51,425 bases of DNA from Rhodospirillaceae bacterium (GTDB taxonomy: Bacteria > Pseudomonadota > Alphaproteobacteria > Kiloniellales > DSM-21159). Under the pieces are notes generated by a model, which saw only the letters and a program-made list of their open reading frames with translations, ran no database searches and was not told the origin of the DNA. Location of the stretch: NCBI GenBank assembly GCA_029265995.1, contig JAJUFM010000007.1, forward strand, positions 1 to 51,425, given 5' to 3'. Both the position numbers and the translations under genes were made by a program. Shown in pieces: positions 15,292-23,240 of the stretch (position 1 is the stretch's first letter; every line of letters starts with the position of its first letter).

Positions 15292-16392
15292 CTAAAACAG
15301 TAGCCGCTGATCTCGCGCGCTGAGGAAGGCGCTGCTTGAGACGCGAGTCCACTCGCTTGTCGTCAACATGAACTCGGCCAAAGAATCTCTTACCTTGGCC
15401 GCAAGCGCGTCTTCTTCGGCGGTTTCGGCCACGACTTCGCGGGAAACCTCCAGGAATCGATCAAGGATTTCATCAGACCAGGCGCGAAGCTGGACACCGT
15501 CTTCTTGCACCAAGGTTTTCAGGTTCTCGGCGTTGCGGGTTTGATATTCAGCGAGCGTGACCAGCGTTTCGGCCTGGGCAGCGTTCTCCATCATCGCGCG
15601 CTGAGACTCGCTCAAGGATTCCCACACTTCGAGCGATATACCGAGATCCAGCATCCCGCTCGGCTCCTGATAGCCGGGATAGTAGTAGTAGGGGGCGGCG
15701 CGGTAGAGTCCCATAGCACGGTCAGGCCAGGGCGCGACCCAGTCGCTGCCGTCAAGCGTGGCGCTCGCAAGCGCGGTAATCACTTCAGAGGCTGGGAGAT
15801 TGACGACCACCGCTCCCAGGCGGCTGAGCACCTGACCGGCAAAGCCCGGGAAGCGAATGCGCAAGCCTTGGAAGGCTTCGACGCTCTCGATCGGCTCGCG
15901 GTACCAGCCGCTCATTTGTTGGCCAGTGTCGCCGACAACCAGGTGCTTGAGGCCGAAGTTCTTGCCAACCTCGTCGAAAAGTTCTTGCCCGCCGCCGAAG
16001 TGCATCCATGCCTGAAACTCCATGGGAGTCGGGCCGAAGGGAACGGAGGTGAAGAAGGCATAGGCGGGGTGCTTGCCCTGCCAGTAATAAGCAGCGGCGT
16101 GGTAAAGGTCCGCCGTTCCCGCTTCGACCGCGTCGTAAACTTCGAAAGCGGGTACCAGCTCGCCAGCAGCCTGCAGCTCGATTTTGAGGCTGCCCTCCGA
16201 AATCTGGCTGACACGGTCAGCAAAGCGCTGGGCCGTGGTTCCCAAACCTGGCAGGCCCCGTGGCCATGCGGTAACCATGGTGAGCGTTCGCGTGGATTGC
16301 GCAATTGCCGGCGCGGCGAGGCTAGCGCCACCTGCAGCGGCCAAAGGCAGCAGGGAAGCGTGGCGCAGCGACTGACGGCGGGTGATTTTCAT
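15292..16392 (-). CDS. TRAP transporter substrate-binding protein (DctP/TakP type), Tat-exported
   Basis: A 366-residue periplasmic binding protein. It starts with a twin-arginine signal (ITRRQSLRH, then a hydrophobic run ending APAIAQ). It continues with TLTMVTAWPRGLPGLGTTAQ, typical of the TakP branch that binds 2-oxo acids. FQGLRIRFPGFAGQVLSRLG contains the conserved Arg that grips the ligand carboxylate, and EVITALASATLDGSDWVAPW follows. No TRAP membrane subunits (DctQ/DctM) are adjacent; the next gene is an NCS2 permease only 8 nt away. Either the membrane subunits are encoded elsewhere or the two products work together. Confidence 0.9.
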   Translation of the reverse strand: MKITRRQSLRHASLLPLAAAGGASLAAPAIAQSTRTLTMVTAWPRGLPGLGTTAQRFADRVSQISEGSLKIELQAAGELVPAFEVYDAVEAGTADLYHAAAYYWQGKHPAYAFFTSVPFGPTPMEFQAWMHFGGGQELFDEVGKNFGLKHLVVGDTGQQMSGWYREPIESVEAFQGLRIRFPGFAGQVLSRLGAVVVNLPASEVITALASATLDGSDWVAPWPDRAMGLYRAAPYYYYPGYQEPSGMLDLGISLEVWESLSESQRAMMENAAQAETLVTLAEYQTRNAENLKTLVQEDGVQLRAWSDEILDRFLEVSREVVAETAEEDALAAKVRDSLAEFMLTTSEWTRVSSSAFLSARDQRLLF

Positions 16393-16637
16393 GACGGCTC
16401 CAGGCTCTGGTCATTTACTACAGGAAAGTGGCAGGCCAGCTCGCCTTGTCCAGCATCGGCTTGCCTAACCTGTCCTTGTTGCTTTCTACCTACCACTAGA
16501 TGCGGTTGCATTATGACGCAAGCCTCACAAACGCCACTTCCCCCGACTCTTTCCGCTGCATTAGTCATAGCGCACACCGTGATCGGATCCTATGCTGCGC
16601 CGGTCGATTGAGCGGAAATCATCGGGAGAGCAAAGGC

Positions 16638-17402
16638 TTGTCTTCTAACCCGCAGTCTCATGCGGAAGGTCGCAACAACAACCAGCGTTCCGCCTCGCCC
16701 ATGCCGCTGCGCGGGGCCAGCTACACCATGATGGTGCTAAGCCTGACAGAACTGGCGCAGCCTGATTTCTTCCCTCGCCTCCAGGCGAAAATTTCGCAAG
16801 CTCCCAGCTTTTTTGATGGCGCTCCCATACTATTGAACCTAGAGGGCACCTCCGGGGGATCGGCAAGCGACTTCAAGGAGTTGGTGGCTCGACTGCGCGA
16901 GCTGCGTCTGGCTCTCGTCGGTGTGCAGGGTGGGGACGATGCCCAGCATGAAGCTGCCATGGACGTAGGCCTGGCGATCTTCCCGTCTTGGCGTGCCGGT
17001 TCAAGAGGTTTGAGAGACTTGGCGATGCCGGTGTCTGGAAGCAGCAGCGCGCCAGAACCGGTGGTGGAAGTGAAGCGGCCGCTTTTGATCGAACGGCCGG
17101 TGCGCTCTGGTACGCGCATCTATGCTGAAGGTACCGATCTGGTGGTAACGGCTCCTGTCGGCGCTGGCTCGGAATTGCTGGCGGATGGCAGTATCCATGT
17201 TTACGCGCCCCTACGAGGAAGGGCTCTGGCAGGAGTCTCTGGCGATACCGATGCTCGTATTTTTTGTCGACACCTGGCGGCGGAACTGCTTTCCATCGCC
17301 GGCCGCCACCTGGTGAATGAAGAGATTGCTGATGCGGTACTGGGGCAGCCAGTCCACGTACGGCTGGAAGGCGATCAACTCCTTATTGAAACAGTGGACT
17401 GA
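16638..17402 (+). CDS. minC: Septum site-determining protein MinC
   Basis: A 254-residue inhibitor of FtsZ ring assembly. The N-terminal MinC domain is seen in FFPRLQAKISQAPSFFDGAP and LNLEGTSGG. A variable linker follows, then the right-handed beta-helix C-domain: RSGTRIYAEGTDLVVTAPVG, SELLADGSIHVYAPLRGRAL and DTDARIFCRHLAAELLSIAG. The TTG at 16638, with GGAGAG 7 nt upstream, is chosen; the ATG at 16701 is an alternative and shortens it by 21 residues. It is the first gene of minCDE, 29 nt before minD. Confidence 0.92.
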   Translation: MSSNPQSHAEGRNNNQRSASPMPLRGASYTMMVLSLTELAQPDFFPRLQAKISQAPSFFDGAPILLNLEGTSGGSASDFKELVARLRELRLALVGVQGGDDAQHEAAMDVGLAIFPSWRAGSRGLRDLAMPVSGSSSAPEPVVEVKRPLLIERPVRSGTRIYAEGTDLVVTAPVGAGSELLADGSIHVYAPLRGRALAGVSGDTDARIFCRHLAAELLSIAGRHLVNEEIADAVLGQPVHVRLEGDQLLIETVD

Positions 17403-17431
17403 GTGCCCGTAGCAGGCGGAAGGACTAGAAC

Positions 17432-18247
17432 GTGGCCAAGATTATCGTGATGACCTCGGGCAAGGGTGGCGTGGGAAAGACGACGTCAAGCGCGGCCTTT
17501 GCTGTCGGCCTCGCCAAGCGAGGCCATCGCACCGCAGTGATCGATTTCGATGTTGGTCTGCGGAACCTGGACATCGCCATGGGATGCGAGCGCCGGGTTG
17601 TTTACGACCTGGTAAACGTTCTCAATGGCGAAGCGACGCTCCGCCAAGCCCTCATCCGGGATAAGCGACTGGAAAACCTCTCAATTCTTGCCGCTTCCCA
17701 GACGCGGGACAAGGACGCCTTGGAGATCGAGCCTCTGGGCAAGATCTTCGACGAGCTGCGCAAGGATTTTGACTACATTGTCTGTGACAGTCCGGCAGGT
17801 ATCGAAAAGGGAGCCGTTGCGGCGCTCTACTTCGCGGACGAGGCGATCATCGTCACCAACCCGGAAATTTCCTCGGTGCGCGACAGCGATCGCATCCTGG
17901 GGATACTTGCGAGCAAATCGAAGCGAGCCGAGAAGGGCGAGGAACCGGTTAAGGAAAACCTGCTGGTGACACGCTACGACCCGCTACGGGTCGAGAAGGG
18001 GGAAATGCTTTCAGTGGAGGATGTGCAGGAAATCCTCTCCATTCCTCTGTTGGGCGTAATTCCCGAAAGCGAGGCGGTCCTGCGTGCATCCAATATCGGA
18101 CAGCCTGTCATTCTCGATGGGGATAGTGCTCCGGCGCAGGCCTATGAAGACGCTGTGGGTCGCTTCCTGGGCGAAACGATCGAGCACCGCTTCATGAGAC
18201 CTGCGCGCCGCGGCTTCTTTGCCCGCCTGATGGGGAGGACCGCATGA
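17432..18247 (+). CDS. minD: Septum site-determining protein MinD
   Basis: A 271-residue membrane-cycling ATPase that recruits MinC to the membrane and is released by MinE. The deviant Walker A GKGGVGKTT lies at 10-18; AVIDFDVGLRNLDIAMG and YIVCDSPAGIEKGA are the other switch motifs. The C-terminal residues RGFFARLMGR form the short amphipathic membrane-targeting helix. It begins with GTG preceded by GGAAGGA, and its stop overlaps the minE start by 4 nt. Confidence 0.97.
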   Translation: MAKIIVMTSGKGGVGKTTSSAAFAVGLAKRGHRTAVIDFDVGLRNLDIAMGCERRVVYDLVNVLNGEATLRQALIRDKRLENLSILAASQTRDKDALEIEPLGKIFDELRKDFDYIVCDSPAGIEKGAVAALYFADEAIIVTNPEISSVRDSDRILGILASKSKRAEKGEEPVKENLLVTRYDPLRVEKGEMLSVEDVQEILSIPLLGVIPESEAVLRASNIGQPVILDGDSAPAQAYEDAVGRFLGETIEHRFMRPARRGFFARLMGRTA

Positions 18248-18516
18248 GCTTCTTCGGTTTCTTTCGCAAGCGAGACTCGACGGCGTCCGCCGCCAAGGAG
18301 CGGCTGAGCTTCGTTTTGTCGCATGAGCGCGCCGGTCGTGACGCGCCGGACTACCTGCCACGCTTGCAGAAGGATATCTTGGCGGCGATTGCCAAGTATG
18401 TGCCCATTCCCGATGAGAATGTGGCCGTCCGCATGGCACAGGAAGACGGGACTGCACGCTTGGAAGTCAATATTGATCTTCCACCGAAAGCACCGCTGGA
18501 AAAGCGACGCGCTTGA
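18244..18516 (+). CDS. minE: Cell division topological specificity factor MinE
   Basis: A 90-residue protein that stimulates MinD ATPase and drives pole-to-pole oscillation. The N-terminal amphipathic and MinD-contact segment is SFFGFFRKRDSTASAAKERL. It is followed by LSFVLSHERAGR and the dimerisation domain RLQKDILAAIAKYVPI. Length is standard for MinE. The ATG overlaps the minD stop (ATGA), ensuring balanced production. Confidence 0.96.
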   Translation: MSFFGFFRKRDSTASAAKERLSFVLSHERAGRDAPDYLPRLQKDILAAIAKYVPIPDENVAVRMAQEDGTARLEVNIDLPPKAPLEKRRA

Positions 18517-18553
18517 TGCTCAAGGAGTATGACAGAGGGTCGCGCCCCTGAGT

Positions 18554-18580
18554 CTGTAATTGTATGAGGCTGTAATTGTA
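18554..18580. repeat. 11-bp direct repeat CTGTAATTGTA in the minE-ABC ATPase gap
   Basis: Two exact copies, 18554-18564 and 18570-18580, lie 16 bp apart start to start, with a further TAATTG directly after. The tract is AT-rich in a GC-rich window and sits about 100 bp before the ABC ATPase start. It could be a regulator site or simply slippage; function unknown. Confidence 0.55.
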
Positions 18581-18682
18581 ATTGCCTGTGGGCGGCCATA
18601 GGTTGCCAGCTTCAGGCGCATGATGCTGCTCGGCGTCGGCGGTGCAGTCGCCTGAACGGCTTATTCTGCAGTTGGATTCCTG

Positions 18683-19747
18683 ATGTCCACTCTCGCCTTT
18701 GAAGGGGTGAGCCACGCCTACGGCAAGTTGGCGGCGGTCAACAACGTTACCCTGACGGTCGATGACGGGGAGCTGGTGTGCTTGCTGGGCCCCTCTGGCT
18801 GTGGAAAGACAACACTGCTCCGCCTTGCGGCCGGCCTTGAGGCCCTGCAGCAAGGTCGCATCCTGATCAACGGCCAGGTTATGGCGGATGGGCGCCGTGA
18901 CGTCCCGCCGGAGGAGCGGTCGATCGGCCTCGTTTTCCAGGATTTCGCCCTCTTCCCGCACCTCAACGTGCGGGATAACGTGACTTTTGGGCTCCGCGGC
19001 ATAAACCGGCCCACGCGGCAGAAGTGCGCGCAATCGGCACTCAAGCAAGTCGCCATGGAAGACTATGCGGAAGCTTTTCCGCACATGCTATCTGGCGGCC
19101 AGCAGCAGAGGGTGGCCTTGGCCCGTGCACTAGCACCGCAGCCGCAATTGATGCTCCTGGACGAGCCCTTTTCTGGCCTGGACGTTCAACTGCGCCAGGA
19201 AGTTCGCGATCAGGCGCTCCACGTCCTGAAAGCATCCGGAACCGCTACGGTGATGGTCACCCATGATCCGGAGGAAGCCATGTTTATGGCAGACCGGATC
19301 GTGCTGATGTATCGGGGGCAAATTCAGCAAGTCGGCCGCCCCGAGGATCTCTACTTCAAGCCGGCTAATGCCTTCGTGGCCTCCTTCTTCGGGGATATCA
19401 ATCGTATCGCTGCGCGCGTCGAGGAGGGTCGGATTCGCACTGCGCTTGGAAATTTCGACCAGGGAGCAGCACAAGAAGGTGATCTCGTGGAAGTTCTTGT
19501 ACGCCCGGAGGCTATCAAACTTCTTCCATCAGATAGTCCCGCAGAGGCTCAGCGGGCATCCGGCCAGGTGGTCGCGGCAAAGTTCCTGGGGCGTTCCAGC
19601 TTGATCCACCTTTCGGTTCCCGACGCGTCGACCGGGTTGCATTTGCATGTCCGCGTGCCGGGGCGATTTTTGCCAAAGGATGGTGAGACCTTCTCGATTG
19701 GTCTCGATACTTCTCAAGCCTTTGTGTTTCCGGCAAAAGCCGAATGA
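18683..19747 (+). CDS. ABC transporter ATP-binding protein, iron/polyamine (FbpC/PotA) type
   Basis: A 354-residue ATPase. Motifs are GPSGCGKTTLLRLAAGLE (Walker A), LVFQDFALFPHLNVRDNV (Q-loop), MLSGGQQQRVALARAL (signature), LMLLDEPFSGLD (Walker B) and MVTHDPEEAMFMADRI (H-loop). Residues after about 240 form a TOBE-like regulatory domain containing LVRPEAIKLL, as in FbpC, PotA and similar importers. No permease or binding protein lies beside it; the neighbours are minE and tatA. The substrate therefore cannot be inferred. Confidence 0.88.
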   Translation: MSTLAFEGVSHAYGKLAAVNNVTLTVDDGELVCLLGPSGCGKTTLLRLAAGLEALQQGRILINGQVMADGRRDVPPEERSIGLVFQDFALFPHLNVRDNVTFGLRGINRPTRQKCAQSALKQVAMEDYAEAFPHMLSGGQQQRVALARALAPQPQLMLLDEPFSGLDVQLRQEVRDQALHVLKASGTATVMVTHDPEEAMFMADRIVLMYRGQIQQVGRPEDLYFKPANAFVASFFGDINRIAARVEEGRIRTALGNFDQGAAQEGDLVEVLVRPEAIKLLPSDSPAEAQRASGQVVAAKFLGRSSLIHLSVPDASTGLHLHVRVPGRFLPKDGETFSIGLDTSQAFVFPAKAE

Positions 19748-19845
19748 GGATTATTTCCCAGCGTCGTTGCGGTGCAGGTATGATTCTGCGATAGTCCGGG
19801 AAAGGGTCACATGGCCGTCAGGAGACAGTTGAGGAGTTTGTTTGG

Positions 19846-20133
19846 ATGGGGAATATGGTGCTGAGCGACGTTCTGACGCTCGGAATGGTCGGTTCCTTCA
19901 GCGTTTGGCACTGGCTGATCGTGCTGGCTGTCGTGCTGATCCTCTTTGGTGGCGGTGGTAAGATACCGCGGCTGATGCGGGATCTGGGTTCAGGCATCAA
20001 GCAGTTTAAGTCCGGTATGAAGGAAGAGGAGGAAGCCTCCACTGCAGAGTCTCGCACTTTGGAGGACGGAAGCGTAAACACTGGGACTGCCTCTCCCCGC
20101 AGCGACGAGAGCAAGAAGGCCGTAAACGGTTGA
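19846..20133 (+). CDS. tatA: Sec-independent translocase subunit TatA
   Basis: A 95-residue pore-forming subunit of the twin-arginine export system. It has one N-terminal membrane helix, [20 protein letters not shown], then the amphipathic helix [20 protein letters not shown] with the Phe-Lys pair of TatA, and a polar tail. The ATG at 19846 has GAGGAG nine nt upstream. An inner ATG at 19885 would give the more usual [10 protein letters not shown] start but has a weak ribosome site. First gene of tatABC. Confidence 0.93.
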   Translation: MGNMVLSDVLTLGMVGSFSVWHWLIVLAVVLILFGGGGKIPRLMRDLGSGIKQFKSGMKEEEEASTAESRTLEDGSVNTGTASPRSDESKKAVNG

Positions 20134-20198
20134 TCGAAGTGCCCGCGCAGGCGAACGCTAACAAGATGGCGTGTGCCTACGGATGCCGAGGCTGACGG

Positions 20199-20726
20199 AT
20201 GTTCGATATTGGTTGGACCGAGATGGCGGTCATTGCCTTGTTGGCTTTGGTCGTGATCGGGCCGAAGGATCTGCCCCGGGTCCTGCGCACGATGGGGCAG
20301 TATATGCGCAAGGCGAGAGCTCTAAGCCGGGAGTTTCAATCCGGCCTCAATGATGTGATGCGTGAGGCCGAGCTGGAAGATGCTCGCAAAGCCATCGAAT
20401 CGACGCGCAGCGGTCAGCTCGACAGGGAAATCCGCAAGGCCCTGGACCCCGATGGCTCTATAGATGAAGGGCTGCGAGATCTGGATAAGGAGGCGCGGGC
20501 ATCGGCTGCAGCGTCCCCCACTTCGCGCTATCCCGAACCAAAGGCGTCCAAGAACGAAAAGGCTCGCACCACCCAAGCAGCGCGTGACAGCAAGATCGTC
20601 AAACATCCAGCCGGTACGAGCTCGGAGGCAGCTGCAGCAGTGGCTTCCCCGATGAGCTCGAATGTGGATGAGGCAAGCGAAGCGCCCGAGACTGTCTCGA
20701 GTGAGCGTGCCCAGAAGACGGGTTAA
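20199..20726 (+). CDS. tatB: Sec-independent translocase subunit TatB
   Basis: A 175-residue subunit that forms the signal-peptide receptor with TatC. The N-terminal helix MFDIGWTEMAVIALLALVVI and following GPKDLPRVLRTMGQYMRKAR are characteristic, including the conserved Glu8 and Gly-Pro hinge. A long charged amphipathic helix and a low-complexity Ala/Ser tail complete it. It lies 65 nt after tatA and 5 nt before tatC. Confidence 0.95.
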   Translation: MFDIGWTEMAVIALLALVVIGPKDLPRVLRTMGQYMRKARALSREFQSGLNDVMREAELEDARKAIESTRSGQLDREIRKALDPDGSIDEGLRDLDKEARASAAASPTSRYPEPKASKNEKARTTQAARDSKIVKHPAGTSSEAAAAVASPMSSNVDEASEAPETVSSERAQKTG

Positions 20727-20731
20727 GGGCA

Positions 20732-21544
20732 GTGACGGACGAAGTCGTCGACTCTCATAAAATGCCGCTGCTCGATCATCTGATTGAGTTGCGGCAGCGT
20801 TTGTTGCGTTCGGTGATCGCGCTCTTTGTCGCGTTTTTCATCAGCTTCTTCTTCGCCGAATACCTTTATAATTTTCTCGTTCAACCGCTAGCAGATATCC
20901 TCCTGCAGCGTGGCGACGAGAGAATGGCCCGGATGATCTTTACGGATCTGACCGAGGTCTTCTTCACCTACGTTAAGGTGGCCTTCTTTTTTGCAGCTTT
21001 TGTGACCTGCCCGATTTTTCTCCTGCAGATCTGGAAGTTCGTCGCGCCGGGGCTTTACAAGCATGAACGCTCTGCCTTTGGCCCCTTTCTGGTGGCGTCG
21101 CCTATTCTCTTTTTCATGGGTGGGGCCCTCGTCTACTTTATCATTTTACCGCTGGCTTGGGACTTCTTCCTGCAGTTCGAAACGACTGGCGGTGACGGCA
21201 CACTTCCGATTCAGCTAGAAGCGAAGGTTGGTGAGTACCTCGCGCTCACCATGAAGCTGATCTTCGCCTTTGGAATCTGCTTTCAGCTGCCAGTACTTAT
21301 GACCCTGCTCGCCCGGGCGGGACTGGCTACATCCAAAGGGATGGCAGAGAAGCGTAAGTATGCGATTGTGGGCGTGTTCGTTGTTGCAGCCGTGTTCACC
21401 CCACCTGATCCCATCAGTCAGATCAGCTTGGCCATCCCGATCGTGATCCTTTACGAAATCTCTATTCATATGGCGCGCCTGATGGAACGGCGGCGTGAGG
21501 AAAAGGAAGCCGAGCTGGACCGTCAGGCCGGGATAGAGGTCTGA
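20732..21544 (+). CDS. tatC: Sec-independent translocase subunit TatC
   Basis: A 270-residue membrane protein with six helices that binds the twin-arginine motif. The N-terminal segment MPLLDHLIELRQRLLRSVIA contains the conserved HLxELRxR signature. LIFAFGICFQLPVLMTLLAR has the conserved Phe/Glu-Gln-Pro region, and AVFTPPDPISQISLAIPIVI is the last helix pair. GTG is the start, preceded by TTAAGGG. At least one exported client is encoded nearby, the TRAP binding protein at 15292-16392. Confidence 0.96.
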   Translation: MTDEVVDSHKMPLLDHLIELRQRLLRSVIALFVAFFISFFFAEYLYNFLVQPLADILLQRGDERMARMIFTDLTEVFFTYVKVAFFFAAFVTCPIFLLQIWKFVAPGLYKHERSAFGPFLVASPILFFMGGALVYFIILPLAWDFFLQFETTGGDGTLPIQLEAKVGEYLALTMKLIFAFGICFQLPVLMTLLARAGLATSKGMAEKRKYAIVGVFVVAAVFTPPDPISQISLAIPIVILYEISIHMARLMERRREEKEAELDRQAGIEV

Positions 21545-21646
21545 CCGCTCGCTCGCCAGTCCGAGGCGGCGGGAGCCAGGGCGGAATCATCGGCCGCTTC
21601 ATGGACGCTGCCGCTATATCAGACTATAAGCGGGCGGGGGCTGGGC

Positions 21647-21684
21647 AGCCTGCAAGGTAACCTTCTTGATTGGGGTTGCAGGCT
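21647..21684. repeat. 9-bp inverted repeat between tatC and surE
   Basis: AGCCTGCAA (21647-21655) and TTGCAGGCT (21676-21684) pair perfectly around a 20-nt loop. Only CTTT follows, so it is a weak terminator at best. It could end tatABC or be a regulator site for surE. Confidence 0.45.
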
Positions 21685-21792
21685 TTGAGATGCCTTGGAT
21701 CGGGTCCGTAGAGCGTTTGAGTGAGAAGCCCGCAGGCGCCTTATGGTCTGGATCGAAGGGGCCCGATCTAGAATCAGAAGTGGTATTTGCGG

Positions 21793-22575
21793 ATGATGAA
21801 GGTCGAATCGGCGCTGCGTGGGAAGCGTATTCTCGTTACCAACGATGACGGAATACATGCGCCAGGTTTGAAGGCTCTTGAAACGATCGCCCACAGCCTC
21901 TCTGACGATGTCTGGGTGGTCGCGCCGGAGACCGAGCAATCGGCTGCCAGCCATTCTCTCACCATCCGGCGCCCGCTCAGGATTCGACGTTTTGGGGAGC
22001 GCCGCCTGTCGGTCGATGGCACGCCGACGGACTGCGTGGTGGTTGCCGTCAATCACATTCTAAGGGACCAGCAGCCCGGACTGATTCTTTCGGGAGTAAA
22101 TCACGGCGGAAATTTAGCTGAAGACGTAGGCTATTCCGGCACGGTAGCGGCCGCCATGGAAGGAGCCCTCCTGGGCATTCGCGCGATTGCGTTCAGCCAG
22201 CTCCGGTACGGTGACGGCCCGACTGATTTTTCTGTGGCTGAGAAGTTCGGGCCCGACATCGTACGCAAGCTGTACAGTTTGGCACCTGAGCGGGACCTTC
22301 TGTTCAACGTGAACTTTCCTCCGCTTGCGCCCGAAGATGTCACTGGAGTGCGGGTTGCGCGGCAGGGCCGTCGCGACGACATGGTCGGTGTCGTCGAGGT
22401 GAATGATCCCTCCGGACGTCCGTACCTTTGGATCGGCCATTGGGGCGATGACACCACCCGGGAAGAGGATACGGATCTGGCAGCTATTCAGGCCGGTGCG
22501 GTTTCCGTTACGCCTCTGCACATCGACCTCACCCATAAGTCGAGCTTGCCGCTGCTGCGGGAGTGCTTCCCGTGA
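21793..22575 (+). CDS. surE: 5'-nucleotidase SurE
   Basis: A 260-residue metal-dependent nucleoside 5'-monophosphatase. The metal site is formed by LVTNDDGIHAPG (Asp-Asp), SLTIRRPL and SGVNHGGNLAEDVGYSGTVAAA. These are the standard SurE blocks. The ATG at 21793 or the next codon (21796) is likely; a TTG six nt earlier is possible and no strong ribosome site is visible. Its stop overlaps the pcm GTG, the usual surE-pcm coupling in proteobacteria. Confidence 0.94.
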   Translation: MMKVESALRGKRILVTNDDGIHAPGLKALETIAHSLSDDVWVVAPETEQSAASHSLTIRRPLRIRRFGERRLSVDGTPTDCVVVAVNHILRDQQPGLILSGVNHGGNLAEDVGYSGTVAAAMEGALLGIRAIAFSQLRYGDGPTDFSVAEKFGPDIVRKLYSLAPERDLLFNVNFPPLAPEDVTGVRVARQGRRDDMVGVVEVNDPSGRPYLWIGHWGDDTTREEDTDLAAIQAGAVSVTPLHIDLTHKSSLPLLRECFP

Positions 22576-23231
22576 ACGCCGAACCGCGCAAGATCCGGCT
22601 TCTCATGCAGCTCCGGCGTGCGGGCATTTCAGATACCGCCACCCTGTCGGCGATCGAACGTGTGCCGCGGGAAAAGTTCGTCCCACCCGCTTTTCAAGAT
22701 CAGGCCTACGAAAACATTGCTCTGCCGATAGGGCAGGGGCAGACCTTGAGCCAACCGGAAGTCGTCGCTTTGATGACCCAGGCTTTGGCGTGTAACCGCC
22801 GCCATACCGTACTGGAGATCGGAACCGGCTCGGGCTATCAGGCTGCGGTGCTTTCACGGATCGCGCGGCGTGTCTACACGATCGAACGCCACAGGGCGCT
22901 CCTGCAAGAAGCGGAAAAGCGCTTTGCAGAGTTAAGAATCAGCAACGTCACCCCCCGGCTGGGCGATGGTTCCCGTGGTTGGCCAGAAGCCAGGACCTTC
23001 GACCGTATCATCGTCACCTGCGCTGCCGCCCTTCCGCCAGAACCGCTACTGAAGCAACTGGCGGATGACGGGATCATGATTCTACCCGTGGGCCAACAAG
23101 GACGAACGCAGGAGCTTGTCAGAATCCGGAAAAGTCCGGAGGGTATAGTGGAAGAGAATCTGGGAATGGTCCGCTTCGTGCCCTTGGTCGCTGACGGCCC
23201 CGCGGTGGCGGGCGGCCGGTCAACAGCCTGA
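22572..23231 (+). CDS. pcm: Protein-L-isoaspartate O-methyltransferase
   Basis: A 219-residue repair enzyme that methylates isoaspartyl residues with SAM. The SAM-binding motif VLEIGTGSGYQAAVLSRIA is clear, and REKFVPPAFQDQAYENIALP with the following GQGQTLSQPEVVALM is the substrate-side signature. The GTG at 22572 overlaps the surE stop (GTGA) and has GGGAG eight nt upstream; a GTG at 22563 is an alternative. A LysM/M23 lipoprotein gene follows 9 nt later, the common surE-pcm-nlpD order. Confidence 0.94.
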   Translation: MNAEPRKIRLLMQLRRAGISDTATLSAIERVPREKFVPPAFQDQAYENIALPIGQGQTLSQPEVVALMTQALACNRRHTVLEIGTGSGYQAAVLSRIARRVYTIERHRALLQEAEKRFAELRISNVTPRLGDGSRGWPEARTFDRIIVTCAAALPPEPLLKQLADDGIMILPVGQQGRTQELVRIRKSPEGIVEENLGMVRFVPLVADGPAVAGGRSTA

Positions 23232-23240
23232 GGTGCATGC

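Noticed and set aside
15505-16611. 368-codon plus-strand frame opposite the TRAP binding protein
   Set aside because: No recognisable domain; the minus strand has a Tat signal and the binding-protein fold.
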